The notes under the pieces were generated by a model. It was not told the origin of the DNA and made no database searches. It saw only the letters and a program-made list of their open reading frames with translations. Shown here piece after piece: positions 53,316 to 61,144 of a stretch of DNA of 64,000 bases. Origin of the DNA: Vibrio sp. UBA2441. GTDB lineage: Bacteria > Pseudomonadota > Gammaproteobacteria > Enterobacterales > Vibrionaceae. How positions within the stretch are numbered: position 1 is the stretch's first letter; every line of letters starts with the position of its first letter. The stretch lies in assembly GCA_002342685.1 (NCBI GenBank), contig DDQN01000014.1, positions 17,813 to 81,812 on the forward strand, given 5' to 3'. The position numbers and the translations under genes are program-made.

Positions 53316-54137
53316 CTATGCTGCTTTTAGACATTCCCCACTGGCTGGCCGATAGGTTTCTGCTCTGATAAGGATATCATCTCGATGCAGGTTCCACTCT
53401 CTCCAGAAAGCAACCCTAGCACGCACACACAAACGTATTGCGCGGTGATTTCCCGTTAATCCTTTAGCCAGAAAAGGTAACTTGAAGTTTGGTCTTTCAA
53501 ACTTTTTCCCGACCTTCAATAATGCTTCCAATTCGTCAATCCACTGCTCCATTTGGGAGTGGGGTGTATGATATAGGGAACGTAATTCACTGACGCTATA
53601 ATGCAGCTCCAATACATAAGACATAATGCATCCGTCAATCTGATTGAGCTGTTCCTCCCAAAATTGGAACTGTTTTCGCATTTGCTCTTTGTTGTTTAAA
53701 GAAACTCTTCCGTTGCTGTAAGTAAACTGTGCGCCTTGAAACATAGCACTTAAGGTTTGGTAATTTACCCACATGTTGACAGGTAACGCATATTTAGTCT
53801 TCGGCTGACCATCGACGCTGGTAAGCGTAGGAAAATGCGTGCCAAACTCGCAAGGCATACAGGGAACAGCTAAAAAACTAAAGTCATTCGGCTGACCATC
53901 GAATATTGTCCAGCCTTCGAAGAATTCATTATCTGTTCTGAATGACTGGAAATTTTTGTTTGGCCGACGACCAGATACTCGTTTAAATGTGAATACGGGA
54001 GTGTCACTACATAGCGCCTTTACGATGTCGATAGCGTTACAGATACTACTGTTACCGTACGTTGACGATTGGGCGATCTCCATGATGTGGCTAATAAGGG
54101 CTTTATGGAATATTGTGGTTTGGTGAGTACCATTCAT
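53316..54137 (-). CDS. Unknown protein of 273 residues, accessory region
   Basis: Protein I do not recognise. AGGAG nine bases before the ATG supports translation. It begins 'MNGTHQTTIFHKALISHIMEIA'; a central part has 'CMPCEFGTHFP', a possible metal or redox CxxC motif (near residue 93), and the C-terminal half is helical ('MEQWIDELEALLKVGKKFERP', 'LCVRARVAFWREWNLHRDDIL'). No signal or membrane segment. It is convergent with the 476-residue gene; both belong to the same accessory segment. Confidence 0.55.
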   Translation of the reverse strand: MNGTHQTTIFHKALISHIMEIAQSSTYGNSSICNAIDIVKALCSDTPVFTFKRVSGRRPNKNFQSFRTDNEFFEGWTIFDGQPNDFSFLAVPCMPCEFGTHFPTLTSVDGQPKTKYALPVNMWVNYQTLSAMFQGAQFTYSNGRVSLNNKEQMRKQFQFWEEQLNQIDGCIMSYVLELHYSVSELRSLYHTPHSQMEQWIDELEALLKVGKKFERPNFKLPFLAKGLTGNHRAIRLCVRARVAFWREWNLHRDDILIRAETYRPASGECLKAA

Positions 54138-54225
54138 CTGAATTTTCTCCTTTTATTTCACTAAGTGGCTTCAGATGTAAGTATATGGAGAAAAAAATAA
54201 TCTTAAAAAGGGATAATTCACACGT

Positions 54226-54240
54226 ACCAAAAAGGGAACT
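54226..54240 (+). repeat. 15-base leader repeat, copy 2
   Basis: ACCAAAAAGGGAACT, again eight bases after a -10-like hexamer (GATAAT, 54212-54217), but no intact gene follows. The downstream frame reads RIK-LLYGMLDFSVEIL and stops after about 25 codons, loosely like the start of the 476-residue protein. Confidence 0.65.
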
Positions 54241-54444
54241 TTAGTAATCAGGAGTAAACAGAATCAAGTTGCTCTATGGGATGCTTGATTTTTCGGTCGA
54301 AATTCTCGCTAACAAAGAAAGGGGATAGACGCGCTTCAGTCTGGGGGGATCCTTGTTTTGCATGTTCTAAGAAAAACTCTTCATAAAGTGATTTTGACAC
54401 TATCGAACAGAGATGAAAGCTTATGTCCAAAACCTTTCAGATTC

Positions 54445-54465
54445 GGCATCTCACATAGAGATGCC
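54445..54465. repeat. Short perfect hairpin
   Basis: GGCATCTC-ACATA-GAGATGCC. It sits six bases beyond the stop codon of the minus-strand gene fragment at 54471, so it is probably what is left of that gene's terminator. Confidence 0.5.
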
Positions 54466-54470
54466 CTTCG

Positions 54471-54656
54471 TCATTTTGGACTATCAGAAGTTACTTCAAC
54501 GGTAGAAATCAGCCCGTTGCCGTAACTCGAAAATGTCCAAAAATGAGGTAGGCCAGTTGAAATCCTCATTGTGAAACCCTCATTCCAATGATGTGCGTTG
54601 GGATTGCCATTGCCGGTGTTGTTGTAGTCGGTATTACTTAACTCGAATCTGCCCCC
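54471..54656 (-). pseudogene. 3' fragment of an unknown gene
   Basis: Open minus-strand frame of 61 codons between stops at 54659 and 54471, without a proper start. The translation has protein-like composition ('SNTDYNNTGNGNPNAHHW', then 'MRISTGLPHFWTFSSYGNG', ending 'STVEVTSDSPK') and is followed by a hairpin, as expected of a true gene end. I take it as the C terminus of a lost gene, family not recognised. Confidence 0.4.
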
Positions 54657-54833
54657 TCATGCATTTTCGTATTGCATAACAAGATACTTAAGCTACGAGA
54701 AAGTAGACCATGTCCTGATTTAAAAAAGAGGATCAAAATAGCTAAAGAAAAGCACCGATAAGCTATACAATACTTGAGTTGCGAGATCGCAGCATGGGAT
54801 ACTCATTCATAGAAAACCTTAAAGTAGCTACAT

Positions 54834-55328
54834 ATGTCTAAAGATTTTGGTTTCACCACAGAATACACCCTCGACAAGACCTTTTTTGCAGAGTGTTATG
54901 ATCAAACTAGCCGTCCTGCAAAATTTCCAAAGGCCTATTTAAAAGGAATACTTTTTCTTCTTTTTGGTGTGGTTTTATTAGAATTTGAGCTATTACCCAG
55001 CGGATACGTTGGTTGGTTCTTTATTGTTTTGAGTATTATTGAGGCGTTCAGTGTTTATTTTAAGAGAACCTGGTGGATATGGCGGCAAACATTCAGCACG
55101 AGCTCTGGCAGCAAAGTGGTATTTCAGGTTGACTCTATCGGTGTGAGTTATAACAGCGGTAAAAACACCCGTAGCATCACTTGGAGTGAAATTGATCAAC
55201 TTGAACAAACCGATTTAGGGTTTACCCTTCATATGGGTAAACAGCGGCAATATGTCAGTAAATCTTGTTTAAATGGTGAAGCGATCGCGTTCATTGTAGA
55301 TCAGCACGCAGTATCAAAAATGAACTAA
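54834..55328 (+). CDS. YcxB-like membrane protein
   Basis: Protein of 164 residues with two adjacent membrane helices (about 40-85, 'GILFLLFGVVLLEFELLPSGYVGWFFIVLSII' region) and a cytoplasmic C-terminal beta domain ('VVFQVDSIGVSYNSGKNTRSITWSEIDQLEQ'), the layout of YcxB-family proteins of unknown function. Ribosome site weak. Followed by its own terminator. Confidence 0.65.
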   Translation: MSKDFGFTTEYTLDKTFFAECYDQTSRPAKFPKAYLKGILFLLFGVVLLEFELLPSGYVGWFFIVLSIIEAFSVYFKRTWWIWRQTFSTSSGSKVVFQVDSIGVSYNSGKNTRSITWSEIDQLEQTDLGFTLHMGKQRQYVSKSCLNGEAIAFIVDQHAVSKMN

Positions 55329-55355
55329 TGTCAATGTGTGCAAAATAGAGGTAAT

Positions 55356-55390
55356 AAAACGAATACGGTCAGGTCATTCGTTTTGCTTTT
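55356..55390 (+). terminator. Rho-independent terminator of the YcxB-like gene
   Basis: Perfect stem AAAACGAAT / ATTCGTTTT with an 11-base loop, followed by GCTTTT, 28 bases after the stop. Confidence 0.75.
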
Positions 55391-55569
55391 GATAAGAGTG
55401 GTTTAGTTTCTAGCTAGGGGCGTAATAGCTGAGTAAAATTGGCCATGACTTTGTAGGCGATTGGAAGGTTTTTACCGTCGCTGAGGTTATCCTTGTTCAC
55501 TCTGTAATATGAAGTTCGCAACAAGGTTTTGTCCAATTATATGTTTGAATGTGACCCATATCAAAAGCC

Positions 55570-55908
55570 TTACTTTGCTGTTAATGCTGCACCATCGAAG
55601 CGAATTCCAGCCCAACCGTGTTGGATAAAATTACGAATGTTGGCATGATCGCTCCCATTCGGGTTATTTAAAACGTCGTCACGATAGAACTGACCAAAAC
55701 ATGCCAGCGTTGATGATTCATCTAACCCCTGTGTCTGAGCAAATGCAAAAATCTTGCAAGAACCATTATTTTGCCCTGCTTGGTTTTCGGTTTCTCCGTT
55801 TACAAAGCTGACTGGGTTAAATTCAAAATGTTCGTCAATAACTTGCATCGTCTGCTCAAACATCACTTCATTGGGTGTTGAAGCCAGCAATTCTAGAAAT
55901 TTTTTCAT
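55570..55908 (-). CDS. HopJ-family protein
   Basis: Protein of 112 residues. The core 'AGQNNGSCKIFAFAQTQGLD' and 'STLACFGQFYRDDVL', then 'HANIRNFIQHGWAGIRFDG', identify the HopJ type III effector family (named after a Pseudomonas syringae protein). The family is widespread in free-living bacteria without a type III system, and no such system is in this window, so an effector role should not be assumed. GGAGGA lies six bases before the ATG. Confidence 0.85.
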   Translation of the reverse strand: MKKFLELLASTPNEVMFEQTMQVIDEHFEFNPVSFVNGETENQAGQNNGSCKIFAFAQTQGLDESSTLACFGQFYRDDVLNNPNGSDHANIRNFIQHGWAGIRFDGAALTAK

Positions 55909-56022
55909 ATTACATCCTCCCTCTATTTATCGGAGTCCGCACTATATCATTAGACAAATAGAAAGTGACTATGCAAATCAGCAAAAAAACGTAGTTTTAG
56001 CGGTGCAGATTACGGCTCTACA

Positions 56023-56667
56023 ATTTTTGAGTGTGCGAAAGAAAATAACCGTCAGCTTCTTGATGTTCGATATCCAACCTAAAGTTATCCGGTTGCTAAT
56101 GGTAAAAAGCGTTCAGGGAAACGGTTATTAACTGTAGGCACTGATTTTTCATGTGGAAAAATGTATACCTCCCTTGCCATTAACCAGGAAATGGTCGATC
56201 AAGGATTTAATGCAGATTTTAGGGCAACGGGCCAGACCGGTATTTTGATTAGTGGAGAAGGGGTAAGTGTTGACTGTGTGGTTGCTGATTTTATCGCAGG
56301 TGCAATTGAGACTATTTCACCAAATAATAGTACCGATCACTGGGATATTATTGAAGGACAGGGGCCGCTTTTCCATCCTTCATTTGCAGGCGTGACCACT
56401 GGTTTAATTCATGGAGCGCAACCCGATGCGTTGGTATTGTGCCATGAGACAACGAGAACCTATATGCGCGGTCTACCTGAGTATTCAGTTCCAGATATAA
56501 AGGCTTGTATGGAGGCGAACTTAGCCATGGCAAGACTGACTAATCCAATCGTAAAGTTTGTTGGTATTTCAGTTAATACGTCACAACTTGATGAAGCAGA
56601 AGCGCTAAGGTATACGGACAAAGTGGAATCGGAATTTGGGATCCCTACGGTTGATCCGTTCCGTTAA
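56023..56667 (+). pseudogene. dgcN: Decayed DgcN-type N-acetyltransferase gene (DUF1611)
   Basis: Remnant of a DUF1611/DgcN gene, whose product N-acetylates D-glutamate in a catabolic route. The C-terminal two thirds read clearly: 'LLDVRYPT', stop, 'SYPVANGKKRSGKRLLTVG', P-loop-like 'TDFSCGKMYTSLAI', 'FRATGQTGILISGEGV', 'DHWDIIEGQGPLFHPSF', 'RGLPEYSVPDIK' and 'VDPFR' at the end. An in-frame TAA lies at 56080-56082 and roughly the first 100 residues of a usual 330-residue protein are missing, so the gene is broken twice. A residual frame could start at ATG 56161 (168 residues), just inside the P-loop. Confidence 0.8.
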
Positions 56668-56705
56668 GGAGTGAGTCGTATCGTAAACAATTTATCGGAG
56701 GCGCA

Positions 56706-56948
56706 ATGAAAGTAAGCCTATACGTTAAAAGTTGGCCCATTCAAGGCAGTTTTACTATCTCCCGCGGTAGTAAAACACAGGCAGAAGTCATTATCGTAAA
56801 ACTTGAACAACAAGGTGTGATTGGGCGCGGTGAATGCGTTCCCTGCGCACGTTATGGGGAGTCAATTGATAGTGTCCTTTCTGAGCTTGAATCTCTGTTT
56901 CAAAAATTAAGTTACTTCTCCAACTACATCCTCACCTTCCTTTCATAA
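56706..56948 (+). pseudogene. dgcA: Truncated DgcA-type racemase (dipeptide epimerase family)
   Basis: N-terminal 70 residues of an enolase-superfamily dipeptide epimerase / N-acetyl-D-glutamate racemase ('IQGSFTISRGSKTQAEVIIV', 'GRGECVPCARYGESIDSV'), normally about 325 residues. Homology stops after 'LESLFQKL'; the whole catalytic barrel is missing, so no activity is possible. GGAGG precedes the ATG. It sits 38 bases behind the dgcN remnant, the order of the intact operon. A terminator follows at once, so the barrel was lost by deletion. Confidence 0.78.
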
Positions 56949-56963
56949 AAGGGAGGTGTTTTT
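56933..56963 (+). terminator. Terminator at the end of the dgcA fragment
   Basis: Stem CACCTTCCTTT / AAAGGGAGGTG (one mismatch) with a short loop and five T. It overlaps the last codons of the truncated frame, which suggests that the deletion fused the gene to a foreign or original terminator. Confidence 0.7.
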
Positions 56964-57198
56964 ACTATGTACATACCACAGACGTGGTTTGCATATGTAA
57001 ATCACGGTTCAAACTGTACTGCCATATGTCGTGGTTCAGGTTGGCCCGTTTTTCTTTAGCAGACGTAATTTCACTCTTGTTTTGGTGGCGCTATGATATA
57101 GGTCAATAAAATTCTTATTCATGGCATTGATTTGGTGATGCAGGTAGAATACTGGCTCAAAAAATATTACTAAAGCAAAGTAAGTGAGCGGGTTCGAC

Positions 57199-59442
57199 AT
57201 GAGTAGGAAAATTGAGTTATTAGCACCGGGCGGTGACGTAGAAGCGATAAAAGCAGCTATTGTTGCTGGCGCAAATGCTGTCTATTGTGGTTTAGATACG
57301 TTTAATGCCCGTAACCGAGCGTCCAACCTTTCATTTGATGAATTAAATGGGGTTGTGCGTCTTGCTCATGAATACGGATGTGAAGTGTTTCTCACATTGA
57401 ATATTGTGCTTTTAGAGCACGAGATAAAAAGCATTAGCAAGTTACTGAACCTGCTCGTAAACACTAAGATCGACGGCATTATTGTGCAAGATCTTGGTTT
57501 ATTTAACCTAGTTAAAAAGTATTTTCCAACCCTATCTATTCATGCATCTACTCAATTAACCACGCACAATGAAGGTCAAATACAGTTTTTATCTAAAATT
57601 GGAGCGACACGAGTAAACTTGTCTCGTGAATTAAACCTGAAAGAGATCAAGATGCTCACGACAGTGGCACATGATAACGATGTGTTGACGGAAGTTTTTG
57701 TTCATGGCGCATTATGTATAGCGTTTTCCGGGCAGTGTTATTCAAGTTCCGTCAGTGTGGGGAATTCTGGTAACCGTGGCCGATGTAGTCAGGCTTGTCG
57801 TGACGAATATGAAATCACAGAAGCAGGCAACAAATTCCCATTAAACCTGAAAGACAACTCTGCCTATTTTGACCTGCCGGAACTTGTCGATGCTGGTGTC
57901 GATTCTTTAAAAGTAGAAGGACGCATTAAAGGGGCGCACTATGTTTATACGGTTGTAGATACGTGGCGTAAGCAAATTGATAGCTTTATTGAAAGCGGTG
58001 ACCTGATCGAAGACGATGCAAATTTACACAAGGTATTTAACCGAAACTTCACCAATTCGTTCTTAAAAGGCAACTTAACTAAAGAGATGTTTATCGATAA
58101 CCCACGCGATAACAGTGTTAATTACGCCATTGAAAAAAACAATGCCATCTCAGTTGTACAGATCCAGGAAGTAAAAAGTGAACTGTATTCAGATAAAAAC
58201 GAGTTGGGCGCAACCTTACAAGATAAAATCAAATATTTAGACATAAACAAAACCCCGATTTCAATGTCATTTAGTGCTAAGTCAGGTGAACCACTAACGT
58301 TAACCATCACATCTAAAACAGACAGCTTCGTTATAAAATCAAGTTCAATGCTGTCGGTAGCGGATGAAAAACCCATTACTCAAGCACTGTTAGAGAGCCG
58401 ATTTAAGAGCTTTAATAACGCTAACTACACTATTGAAACTTATAATTTTGAACAGTTTGAAGCGGGGTTAAGTGTTCCTTTCAGAGAGATATCAAAACTA
58501 AAAGAAGATGCGGGGTATCTGCTTAACGGATCGGTGAAGATCGTTAAGCATGTGGACGTGCCTTCATTAGAAAAACAGCCAAAAGTGCATCAGCAACCAA
58601 GGCTTTCTATGCTAATCAGCGATGTAAGCGACCTGCATTTATGCGCTGTAACAGAAGCGGATATCTATTTCAAACTACCAGAAAGCTTTAAAAAGAACTG
58701 CACAAAATATATCGAGATATTGTCGGAAAATCCTCGATTAATACCTTGGTTCCCGGCAGTACTCATCGGCAAAGATTACGATGAAGCGGTTAAGGTTCTG
58801 GAGCAGGTAAAACCTGAGCGCATTGTAAGCAACAATACTGGAATAGCGTACAAAGCATTTGAAATGGGAATCGAGTGGGTAGCAGGCCCGTTCATGAATA
58901 CAACCAACTCCTATGCACTGCAAACATTAAAAGAAGAGTTGAATTGTGCGGGGGCGTTTATTTCTAATGAGATAAACCGTGGTCAGATTCGACACATTAC
59001 ACGTCCTGAAAACTTTAAATTGTTCTACAGCATTTATCATCCAATTTTGATGATGACTAGCCGTCAATGTTTCTTCCAAAGAACGGTAGGGTGCAATAAA
59101 CCAAGTATTGAAGCTGGTTGCATGCTCAAATGTGAAAAAGCGACAACGATAACCAACGTCAAAGGGATATCATTCGCGGTGGATAAACAAAAAGGTGGAT
59201 ACCCAAGTATTTATAACCATGAGCAGTTTTTAAACTATGATGTGGTAAGCGACTTTTCAGATCTATTTGATGAATTTTTTATCGACCTAACTAACATTGG
59301 TGCTGGCTCGAAAGAGTCACAAGATAAAGTAGAGCTTATAAAACATTTCGAAGGGTTATTAAGTGGTGTACAAGGCTCGACGCAACAACTTGATGACTTG
59401 GTGACTATTTCTACCAATGCTCAATATGTGCAAGGGCTATAG
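57199..59442 (+). CDS. Long U32 family protein (RlhA-like)
   Basis: Protein of 747 residues of the U32 'peptidase' family, members of which (RlhA, TrhP) are prephenate-dependent RNA hydroxylation proteins rather than proteases. The N-terminal barrel has 'IELLAPGGDVEAIKAAIVAGANAVYCG' type entry. Four cysteines, C173, C180, C196 and C200, match the Fe-S ligands of the family. A second set (C624, C632, C641, C645) lies near the C terminus, as in the longer U32 proteins. It resembles E. coli RlhA (23S rRNA C2501 hydroxylation) over the first 300 residues. ATG 57199 is preferred over a GTG at 57184. Confidence 0.82.
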   Translation: MSRKIELLAPGGDVEAIKAAIVAGANAVYCGLDTFNARNRASNLSFDELNGVVRLAHEYGCEVFLTLNIVLLEHEIKSISKLLNLLVNTKIDGIIVQDLGLFNLVKKYFPTLSIHASTQLTTHNEGQIQFLSKIGATRVNLSRELNLKEIKMLTTVAHDNDVLTEVFVHGALCIAFSGQCYSSSVSVGNSGNRGRCSQACRDEYEITEAGNKFPLNLKDNSAYFDLPELVDAGVDSLKVEGRIKGAHYVYTVVDTWRKQIDSFIESGDLIEDDANLHKVFNRNFTNSFLKGNLTKEMFIDNPRDNSVNYAIEKNNAISVVQIQEVKSELYSDKNELGATLQDKIKYLDINKTPISMSFSAKSGEPLTLTITSKTDSFVIKSSSMLSVADEKPITQALLESRFKSFNNANYTIETYNFEQFEAGLSVPFREISKLKEDAGYLLNGSVKIVKHVDVPSLEKQPKVHQQPRLSMLISDVSDLHLCAVTEADIYFKLPESFKKNCTKYIEILSENPRLIPWFPAVLIGKDYDEAVKVLEQVKPERIVSNNTGIAYKAFEMGIEWVAGPFMNTTNSYALQTLKEELNCAGAFISNEINRGQIRHITRPENFKLFYSIYHPILMMTSRQCFFQRTVGCNKPSIEAGCMLKCEKATTITNVKGISFAVDKQKGGYPSIYNHEQFLNYDVVSDFSDLFDEFFIDLTNIGAGSKESQDKVELIKHFEGLLSGVQGSTQQLDDLVTISTNAQYVQGL

Positions 59443-59484
59443 AATAGCGACTTCTGTCCTATCGATTTGGCTAGATATTTGAAA

Positions 59485-59520
59485 AATGGCCCCGTTTACA
59501 CTGTAAACGGGGCCATTTTT
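59485..59520. terminator. Bidirectional terminator
   Basis: Long perfect stem AATGGCCCCGTTTACA / TGTAAACGGGGCCATT around a tiny loop, flanked by A and T runs. It serves both the U32 gene and the convergent gene ending at 59520. Its apex holds one of three copies of TTTACACTGTAAA in this window. Confidence 0.92.
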
Positions 59521-59867
59521 TAATCAAACGCTTCAAACTCATCGATAGCTAACCGTGCTTGTGCAACCGTACACCCCGACATTTCTAATAGTTGGTTTAC
59601 GGTAATAGCGGGGTTGGATTGGATGAGGTAGTTAAGAGAAATTTGTTTTTCGGGTAGTGCTTTCTCAATGGCCTTTTTAATCCACAAATTGTGTTCAATG
59701 CTCAACTCCGCTCTTAATTGGCTAAGTTGCTGTTCTGAGCCAGACAACAACCAGTGCCGAGAACGGCGAATGCGTTTTAGTTCACAACCCACATTACTGG
59801 CGAGACTTGTGAACTGGTGCTTGTCGTGGACACGGTGAACAAAGCTATTGAGTTGTACAGAAATCAT
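59520..59867 (-). CDS. RRF_GI-type 'ribosome recycling factor family' protein
   Basis: Small protein of 115 residues with 'NSFVHRVHDKHQFTSLASNVGCELKRIRRSRHWLL' region and a C-terminal helix-turn-helix-like segment ('NPAITVNQLLEMSGCTVAQARLAIDEFE'). I recall this as the vibrio/shewanella family labelled ribosome recycling factor (RRF_GI); it is not homologous to true Frr in any motif that I can see. No strong ribosome site. Divergent from selD. Confidence 0.6.
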   Translation of the reverse strand: MISVQLNSFVHRVHDKHQFTSLASNVGCELKRIRRSRHWLLSGSEQQLSQLRAELSIEHNLWIKKAIEKALPEKQISLNYLIQSNPAITVNQLLEMSGCTVAQARLAIDEFEAFD

Positions 59868-60109
59868 AACGCAGTAATAACCGCTTTTGTCAGTGTAAAA
59901 ATAAAATAACTCCCACCGGCGCGTATCGATCGGCTACAGGAGAATTCCAATCTTGCCTGATTATACACTCAGATAAGTAGATCCGCACGACAGCCTTCTT
60001 GTTGTTCGATTGTGCTTATTGATTTGTATCAACCGAATCAAACCTCACTAATGACTGTTGCCTGATGCAGGAGTAGAATTTAAATCCCTTCTATGTCATT
60101 GAGTGAGTT

Positions 60110-61144
60110 ATGAAAAATATTCGTCTAACACAATACAGTCATGGTGCAGGATGTGGCTGCAAAATATCCCCTCAGGTACTGGATACTATACTTCGTACTC
60201 AGCTCACCCCGTTTGCCGATCCTAATCTGCTGGTGGGAAATGAGAATAAAGATGATGCGGCAGTTTATGATTTAGGTAACGGCACGGCGGTGATCAGCAC
60301 GACAGATTTCTTTATGCCTATCGTGGACGACCCTTTTGACTTTGGTCGCATTGCCGCAACTAATGCCATTAGTGATATTTACGCTATGGGCGGAAAACCC
60401 ATTATGGCGATAGCCATTCTAGGCTGGCCGGTTAATGTATTACCGCCAGAAGTGGCTCAGAAGGTTATAGAAGGGGGACGCTCTGTTTGTAGCGAGATAG
60501 AAATTTCATTGGCTGGTGGTCACTCAATTGATGCGCCGGAACCTATTTTTGGACTGGCTGTGACAGGTATTGTCGATACGGATCGGGTCAAACGGAATTG
60601 CCGTGCCGAAAGTGGTTGTCAGCTCTATATTACTAAGCCGTTGGGCATTGGGGTTCTGGCCACCGCAGAGAAACAGTCCAAATTGGAACAAGCGCATGTA
60701 GGGTTAGCTCGTGACTGGATGTGTAAATTAAACACACCGGGTGCTGCGTTTGCAGACTTACCTTCGGTTAAAGCGATGACAGATGTCACCGGGTTTGGCT
60801 TGATGGGGCATTTGACGGAAATATGTGAAGGCAGCGGAGTTAAGGCGAAGATATATTTTGATAAAGTGCCAACCTTGCCCGGTGTACATAACTATATCCA
60901 GCAGGGCTGTGTACCGGGAGGAACCGAGCGCAATTTTTCCAGTTACGGCGAGAAACTCGGGCCACTAACCGATCTGCAAAAAGCAATATTGTGCGATCCG
61001 CAAACGTCGGGAGGACTGTTGCTGGCTGTAACGCCTGATGGTGCCAATGAGGTTAGGTCAGTAGCGCGTCAGTTTGATATAGAGCTTGAAGCCATAGGTG
61101 AATTAATACCTATGGATGGCGATACATTGATTGAGGTTCATTGA
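60110..61144 (+). CDS. selD: Selenide, water dikinase
   Basis: Enzyme of 344 residues making selenophosphate from selenide and ATP. The glycine-rich N-terminal loop 'HGAGCGCK' contains Cys15 (equivalent to E. coli Cys17) and Lys18 (Lys20). 'DDAAVYDLGNGTAVISTTDFFMP', 'TNAISDIYAMGGKP' and 'CDPQTSGGLLLAV' are family-defining. The active residue is cysteine, not selenocysteine. Stop and next start overlap (TGATG). No selA/selB genes here, so in this operon selenium is destined for tRNA. Confidence 0.96.
   Translation: MKNIRLTQYSHGAGCGCKISPQVLDTILRTQLTPFADPNLLVGNENKDDAAVYDLGNGTAVISTTDFFMPIVDDPFDFGRIAATNAISDIYAMGGKPIMAIAILGWPVNVLPPEVAQKVIEGGRSVCSEIEISLAGGHSIDAPEPIFGLAVTGIVDTDRVKRNCRAESGCQLYITKPLGIGVLATAEKQSKLEQAHVGLARDWMCKLNTPGAAFADLPSVKAMTDVTGFGLMGHLTEICEGSGVKAKIYFDKVPTLPGVHNYIQQGCVPGGTERNFSSYGEKLGPLTDLQKAILCDPQTSGGLLLAVTPDGANEVRSVARQFDIELEAIGELIPMDGDTLIEVH

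Larger units (their letters stand above)
54138..54833. other. Degenerate stretch with gene fragments
   Basis: About 700 bases. It contains a second copy of the 15-base leader (54226), a possible truncated relative of the 476-residue gene start after it, a minus-strand 60-codon frame at 54248-54430 that I do not call, an 8-bp hairpin (54445-54465) and a minus-strand gene fragment (54471-54656). The final 170 bases before the YcxB-like gene are presumed promoter. Confidence 0.5.

Noticed and set aside
54248..54430. 60-codon minus-strand frame
   Set aside because: No ribosome site; it lies opposite the possible truncated leader-linked frame, and neither can be trusted as a gene.
55570..55908. 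HopJ protein as a sign of a type III secretion system
   Set aside because: The family is common in bacteria without such systems, and no secretion or chaperone gene is nearby.
50109..57198. Chromosomal integron cassettes (attC sites) in the accessory region
   Set aside because: No pair of GTTRRRY/RYYYAAC core sites or typical attC hairpins was found around the unknown genes.
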